A stretch of 64,000 nt of DNA from Intestinibacillus sp. Marseille-P6563 (GTDB lineage: Bacteria > Bacillota > Clostridia > Oscillospirales > Butyricicoccaceae), in contig NZ_UWOD01000002.1 in assembly GCF_900604335.1 (NCBI RefSeq), forward strand, positions 62,001-126,000, given 5' to 3'. Shown in pieces: positions 60,633-64,000 of the stretch (its first letter is position 1; every line of letters starts with the position of its first letter). The notes beneath the pieces are model-generated. The model ran no database searches, was not told where the DNA came from, and was given only the letters and a program-made list of their open reading frames with translations. Made by a program: the position numbers and the translations under genes.

Positions 60633-61025
60633 TTGAATATCATTCTTTCCAACACCAGCGGGGTTCCAATCTATGAACAGATCGCCGAGCAGATCAAGGC
60701 CCTCATCATTTCCGGTCAGCTTGCCGCCGATTCTCCCCTGCCTTCCATGCGGCTCCTCGCCAAGGAGCTGCGCGTGAGCCTTATCACGACCAAGCGCGCG
60801 TATGAGGAACTGGAGCGTGACGGATACATCCGCACCGTGACCGGCAAGGGAAGCTTTGTCGCAGGCCTGAACAGCGACCTGATTCGGGAAGAACAGCTCC
60901 GTCTGATTGAAAACGACCTGCGCGCTGCGGTCCAGCGCGCCAAACTCAACGGTTTATCTTTGAGTGACCTGACCGATCTTCTGTCTTTGCTCTACGAGGA
61001 GGATACCGACCATGAACGCACTTGA
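60633..61025 (+). CDS. GntR-family regulator, YhcF/YtrA type
   Basis: The 130-residue protein starts with TTG at 60633 after GAGGAGG. The winged helix (about 8-78: GVPIYEQIAEQIKALIISGQ, SMRLLAKELRVSLITTKRAY, ELERDGYI, GKGSFV) precedes a short helical dimer tail. It would repress its own ABC genes and be released by an unknown signal. The end overlaps the ATPase ATG by 14 bp. It is only distantly similar to the 52002 regulator. Confidence 0.93.
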   Translation: MNIILSNTSGVPIYEQIAEQIKALIISGQLAADSPLPSMRLLAKELRVSLITTKRAYEELERDGYIRTVTGKGSFVAGLNSDLIREEQLRLIENDLRAAVQRAKLNGLSLSDLTDLLSLLYEEDTDHERT

Positions 61026-61860
61026 AATTCGGCACTTGACCAAACGCTTCCCCAAATTCACCTTAGATGACATTTCGTTTTCCCTGCCTTCGGGCACGGT
61101 GATGGGCTTGATCGGCGAAAACGGCGCCGGCAAGTCGACGACCATCAAATTGCTGCTTGGCCTGCTGCGGGCGGATGCCGGTGAAGTCTCCATCCTGGGG
61201 ATGGACCCACGCCATCAGGAACTGGAAATCAAACGGCGGCTGGGTGTGGTCAGCGAAGTGACCATGCACCCGGCGACTTACCGGGCCCGTGACACCGGCA
61301 AGGTGCTCGCTTCGGCTTATCCAAACTGGGACGAACGCCAATTTGAGCACTATCTGCATGCGTTCGGCATCGACCCCGCGAAACCGTGCAAGGACCTGTC
61401 CAAGGGTATGCGCATGAAATTATCCATCGCCTGCGCCCTGTGCCATGGCGCCGACCTGCTCATCTTGGACGAACCGACTTCCGGTTTGGACCCAGTCGTA
61501 CGCGATGAAGTGCTCGACATCCTGCGCGACTTCATGCAGGACGAAGGGCATTCCATCCTGCTGTCCTCGCACATCACCAGCGACCTGGAAAAAATCGCCG
61601 ATTACATCACCTTCCTGCACGAGGGGCGGGTACTGTTCAGCGAGTCTGTGCTGGACATGAATGAATCGTACGGCATCTTGCGCTGCACCCCGGAAACCGT
61701 GCAGTCATTCGCCCCCGGCACGGTCTATGCCGAACGGCGTGACCAGTTCGGCACCGAAGTCCTGGTCGACCCGCGCCGTCTGCCGGCGGGATTGCAGGCC
61801 GAACCCGCTTCCATCGACCAAATCATGCTCTTTTTGACCCGCTATGCGGTGACTCAGTAA
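61012..61860 (+). CDS. ABC transporter ATPase (GntR-linked)
   Basis: The 282-residue ATPase has Walker A GENGAGKSTT (about 36-45), a degenerate signature LSKGMRMK (about 127-134), Walker B LLILDEPTSGLD and switch His in SSHITSDLE. A C-terminal 60-residue extension is typical of exporters of the YhcH/CcmA branch. It pairs with the permease encoded 13 bp later. Substrate unknown; related operons answer to peptide antibiotics. Confidence 0.94.
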   Translation: MNALEIRHLTKRFPKFTLDDISFSLPSGTVMGLIGENGAGKSTTIKLLLGLLRADAGEVSILGMDPRHQELEIKRRLGVVSEVTMHPATYRARDTGKVLASAYPNWDERQFEHYLHAFGIDPAKPCKDLSKGMRMKLSIACALCHGADLLILDEPTSGLDPVVRDEVLDILRDFMQDEGHSILLSSHITSDLEKIADYITFLHEGRVLFSESVLDMNESYGILRCTPETVQSFAPGTVYAERRDQFGTEVLVDPRRLPAGLQAEPASIDQIMLFLTRYAVTQ

Positions 61861-61873
61861 AGGAGGTATTTTC

Positions 61874-62509
61874 ATGCTTGCATCGTTTCGCAGTGATGTT
61901 TACCTGCTCCGCGGACAACTCAAAACATTACTCGGTGTGTTCGCCTTTATGATGGTTTTCGCATTTGTCCAGAAATCCATCTACTTTGCGTTCTTTTATC
62001 CGGCTTTCATGTCCATTCTACTGCCTATCAGCGTGTTTTCGCTCAGTGAGCAGTCGGGCTGGGAATCTATGCTGCTCTCCGCTCCGGTGACCCGACGCGG
62101 TATCGTCCGCGGACGGTACCTGACCTGCGCAGCCGTTGCGGTCAGTTCTATCTTGATTGGCTTTGCCTGTTCTCTCCTGATTAGCATGCAGGAGTATGAG
62201 GGCGCAATCATCGCTGTTCTGGTGGCGCTGACCCTCGTTCTGCTGCTCAATGCCATCCTTCTTCCGGTCCTCTATCAGTTCGGCCCAACCAAAGCACGAT
62301 TTATCATCATGGCGGTCTGCATCGGACCCGCGGTGCTTCTGCCGCTGCTGATGGAAAAATTTGAAACGAGCAACGAACAATTGCTGCAAGATGTGCTGTC
62401 GCTTCTGAGCTCTGTCTGGTTTCTGCTTATTTTGCTCGCGTGCAGCGTGGTGCTGTTTGTCTTGTCCTATTTGATTTCCTGCTTGATTTACGGCAAAAAA
62501 GAGTTCTGA
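61874..62509 (+). CDS. ABC-2 type permease (GntR-linked)
   Basis: The 211-residue membrane protein has six helices and the ABC2_membrane_5-like text GWESMLLSAPVTRRGIVRGRYL, where the loop contacts the ATPase. AAAGGAGG precedes the ATG. It ends the operon, followed by a terminator. Two copies would complete the exporter with the ATPase. Confidence 0.9.
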   Translation: MLASFRSDVYLLRGQLKTLLGVFAFMMVFAFVQKSIYFAFFYPAFMSILLPISVFSLSEQSGWESMLLSAPVTRRGIVRGRYLTCAAVAVSSILIGFACSLLISMQEYEGAIIAVLVALTLVLLLNAILLPVLYQFGPTKARFIIMAVCIGPAVLLPLLMEKFETSNEQLLQDVLSLLSSVWFLLILLACSVVLFVLSYLISCLIYGKKEF

Positions 62510-62513
62510 GCAC

Positions 62514-62548
62514 AAAAAATCCCGTTCCAAACCGGAACGGGATTTTCT
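62514..62548. terminator. Terminator between the ABC operon and iolE-like gene
   Basis: AATCCCGTTCC (62518-62528) pairs with GGAACGGGATT (62534-62544); A and T runs on both sides. Confidence 0.9.
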
Positions 62549-62562
62549 TTATGAAAACAAAC

Positions 62563-63489
62563 TTACTTCAGAACCACTTCGCCGCCCAAGCCGGTGTGTG
62601 CGGTAATGTACTCGCGGCCCATCTTGGAATACTCGAACGGATTGGCCTTTGCCGGGTCCTGCTCGGCCTCAACCATAATCCAGCCTTCGTAGTTAGCCTT
62701 GTCCAGAATATCAAATACAGCGTCAAAATCTACGCAGCCGTCCGGGTCGCCCGGTACGGTGAATGCGCCTTCACGAACAGCCTTGAGGAAGGACCAGTCT
62801 TCGTTCTTGACCTTCTCAACGATCGGCATACGCATGTTCTTGAGGTGAACGTGGCCGACACGGTCAGCAAACTTGCCCAGAACGGCAACCGGATCTTCGC
62901 CAGCAAAGGTGAAGTGACCGGTGTCGAAGCACAGGAATACATACTTCGGGTCGGTGTTCTCCAGCATGCGGATGGTTTCCTCAACCGTCTGGCAAACGGT
63001 GCCCATGTGATGGTGGAAGCAGGTCTTGATGCCGTACTTCTCGAGCGACAGCTTGCCCAGCTTGTTCAGGCCGGTGCAGAAACGATCCCACTCTTCATCG
63101 TTCATGACGCGCTTGTCCTTGAGGATGCGCTTGTCCATCATGCCCTGGATAGAGCCGGACTGCTCGGAAACGTTGATTGCGGTTGCGCCAACGTAGGACA
63201 GATATTCGAGTTCCTTGACAAATTCAGCTTCTACTTCTTCGTACGGCTTGTCTACGAGGAACGAAGAGAACCACTTGGATGCAATGGTCATGTTGCGCAC
63301 ATCGAGCATGTGCTTGAGTACCGTCTTATCCTCCGGATACTTGTGGCCAACCTCACAGCCGTCAAAACCTGCCAGCTTCATTTCCGAAATGCACTGCTGG
63401 AAAGTATTTTCGTCGCCCAGGTCCCACATATCATCATTCGACCAGCCGATCGGACAGATACCCAATTTTACTTTCTTTGGATCCAACAT
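62563..63489 (-). CDS. iolE: Sugar phosphate isomerase/epimerase-type enzyme, IolE-like
   Basis: The 308-residue TIM-barrel protein begins VKLGICPIGWSNDDM, the hallmark of inosose dehydratase IolE, with GCEVGHKYPED, CFHHHMGTVCQTVEET, CFDTGHFTFAGEDP, HVHLKN and WIMVEAEQDP supplying metal ligands. IolE dehydrates 2-keto-myo-inositol in inositol breakdown. No other iol gene is in view; a related epimerase is possible. The start at 63489 follows GGAGGTAAG. Codon use is strongly biased, suggesting high expression. The malic enzyme gene precedes it on the same strand. Confidence 0.85.
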   Translation of the reverse strand: MLDPKKVKLGICPIGWSNDDMWDLGDENTFQQCISEMKLAGFDGCEVGHKYPEDKTVLKHMLDVRNMTIASKWFSSFLVDKPYEEVEAEFVKELEYLSYVGATAINVSEQSGSIQGMMDKRILKDKRVMNDEEWDRFCTGLNKLGKLSLEKYGIKTCFHHHMGTVCQTVEETIRMLENTDPKYVFLCFDTGHFTFAGEDPVAVLGKFADRVGHVHLKNMRMPIVEKVKNEDWSFLKAVREGAFTVPGDPDGCVDFDAVFDILDKANYEGWIMVEAEQDPAKANPFEYSKMGREYITAHTGLGGEVVLK

Positions 63490-63676
63490 ATTTCTTACCT
63501 CCATAAATCTCGCATTTGTCCCTTTGCCCCGGGACGTCCTGCTAAACTGTGATTTCCTGCTTTTTACAGCAGACTTCCACATTTCACAGTTCACACCATG
63601 CTTGGTATATTTCTTATTCTAAGATACTCCCCCGGCAAAGTCAATCGGAATTTACAAAACTCTACCCAGGAATTTA

Positions 63677-64000
63677 TCAACACTCGCCATTTTGTGTGAT
63701 GCGTGCCACGCCGCTGCCGATTGCTGCCTGCGCAACCGCCTTAGCAACCGCCTGAATGACCTCCTTATCAAAAGCCATGGGCATGATGTGCTCGGGAGTC
63801 AGTTCGCTGTCCGGCACTACATAGGCAATCGCCTTGGCGGCAGCCAGCTTCATCTCCTCGTTGATGTCGCTTGCGCGCACGTCGAGCGCACCGCGGAAAA
63901 TACCTGGGAACGCGAGCACATTATTGATCTGATTGGGGTAGTCCGACCGGCCAGTGCCAACGACTGCCGCGCCGCCCTTCTTGGCATCTTCGGGCCAGAT
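63677..64000 (-). CDS. Malic enzyme (NAD-dependent), C-terminal part
   Basis: The readable part contains [20 protein letters not shown], then [20 protein letters not shown] and [19 protein letters not shown], the C-terminal NAD-binding domain of malic enzyme, which oxidises malate to pyruvate and CO2. The C-terminus is ARITQNGEC at 63677. The start lies beyond the window edge. A 190-bp spacer separates it from the iolE-like gene. Confidence 0.92.
   Translation of the reverse strand: MWPEDAKKGGAAVVGTGRSDYPNQINNVLAFPGIFRGALDVRASDINEEMKLAAAKAIAYVVPDSELTPEHIMPMAFDKEVIQAVAKAVAQAAIGSGVARITQNGEC

Noticed and set aside
62440-63552. 370-codon frame antisense to the IolE-like gene
   Set aside because: The minus-strand protein has clear family motifs; the plus-strand frame has none and spans the ABC permease end and the terminator.
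1-64000. tRNA, rRNA or CRISPR loci
   Set aside because: I looked for T-loop signatures, rRNA motifs and spaced repeats on both strands by eye and found none convincing.

Overview
The window reads as chromosome of a strictly anaerobic, spore-forming, Gram-positive bacterium of the Clostridia (my inference: Oscillospirales, Ruminococcaceae/Butyricicoccaceae-like, about 50-55 % GC). The basis is an anaerobic ribonucleotide reductase (nrdDG), [FeFe]-hydrogenase maturases (hydEGF), phosphate acetyltransferase, spore morphogenesis genes (spoIVA, spoVM, a SPOCS-LysM protein, cwlD), extended Shine-Dalgarno sites and canonical sigma-A promoters. I saw no rRNA, tRNA or CRISPR array.

Region 1 (1-13.7 kb) is accessory DNA built around a destroyed feoB gene. 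A glycosyltransferase end and a large serine recombinase (607-2037) abut a short internal piece of feoB. That piece stops at the feoB core CATGTGTA and resumes 10.63 kb later at a second CATGTGTA, after which the 3' part of feoB runs to its natural stop. Between the two cores lies an integrated element with an OmpR-type regulator, a broken histidine kinase, a broken membrane-fusion protein, a MacB-like ABC ATPase and permease, an SLH-domain exported protein, a 46-codon ORF coupled to a second serine recombinase, and a nitrilase-family amidohydrolase. Joining the outer flanks restores the feoB reading frame exactly; joining the inner flanks gives an attP-like dyad.

Region 2 (13.7-24.3 kb) is housekeeping and sporulation: radA, cwlD, nicotinamidase, pta, spoIVA, a SPOCS-LysM gene, a 25-residue spoVM, a 48-residue membrane peptide, dut, nrdG and nrdD. 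Region 3 (24.4-34.5 kb) holds metal and redox genes: nitroreductase, csoR with a copA that carries a CopZ-like domain at its C-terminus, a Fur-family regulator, the hydrogenase-maturation operon (TM1266-type regulator, hydE, hydG, hydF) behind an attenuator-like leader, cysK and an Rrf2 regulator with IscR-spaced cysteines. Region 4 (34.5-51.8 kb) is mixed core: a lone MazF-like protein, alr, nnrD, a DUF3793/flavodoxin pair under twin GTTAG/CTAAC operators, a phosphodiester glycosidase, a DEAD-box helicase, a permease, an ABC-F protein, a sirtuin, a MATE pump and a dipeptidase.

Region 5 (51.9-58.6 kb) is a GntR/YtrA-regulated ABC system of unusual design: two permease plus anchored-ectodomain pairs followed by an ATPase, cut by an IS110-family insertion with a likely bridge-RNA segment. 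The regulator's inverted-repeat operator occurs twice intact and once apparently clipped by the IS. Region 6 (58.6-64 kb) has an HPr without Ser46, a sigma/zinc-ribbon cluster, a second GntR-ABC operon with an operator over its -10 box, an IolE-like enzyme and the end of a malic enzyme gene. The best candidates for undescribed biology are the feoB-targeting element and the duplicated YtrA-linked ABC system.
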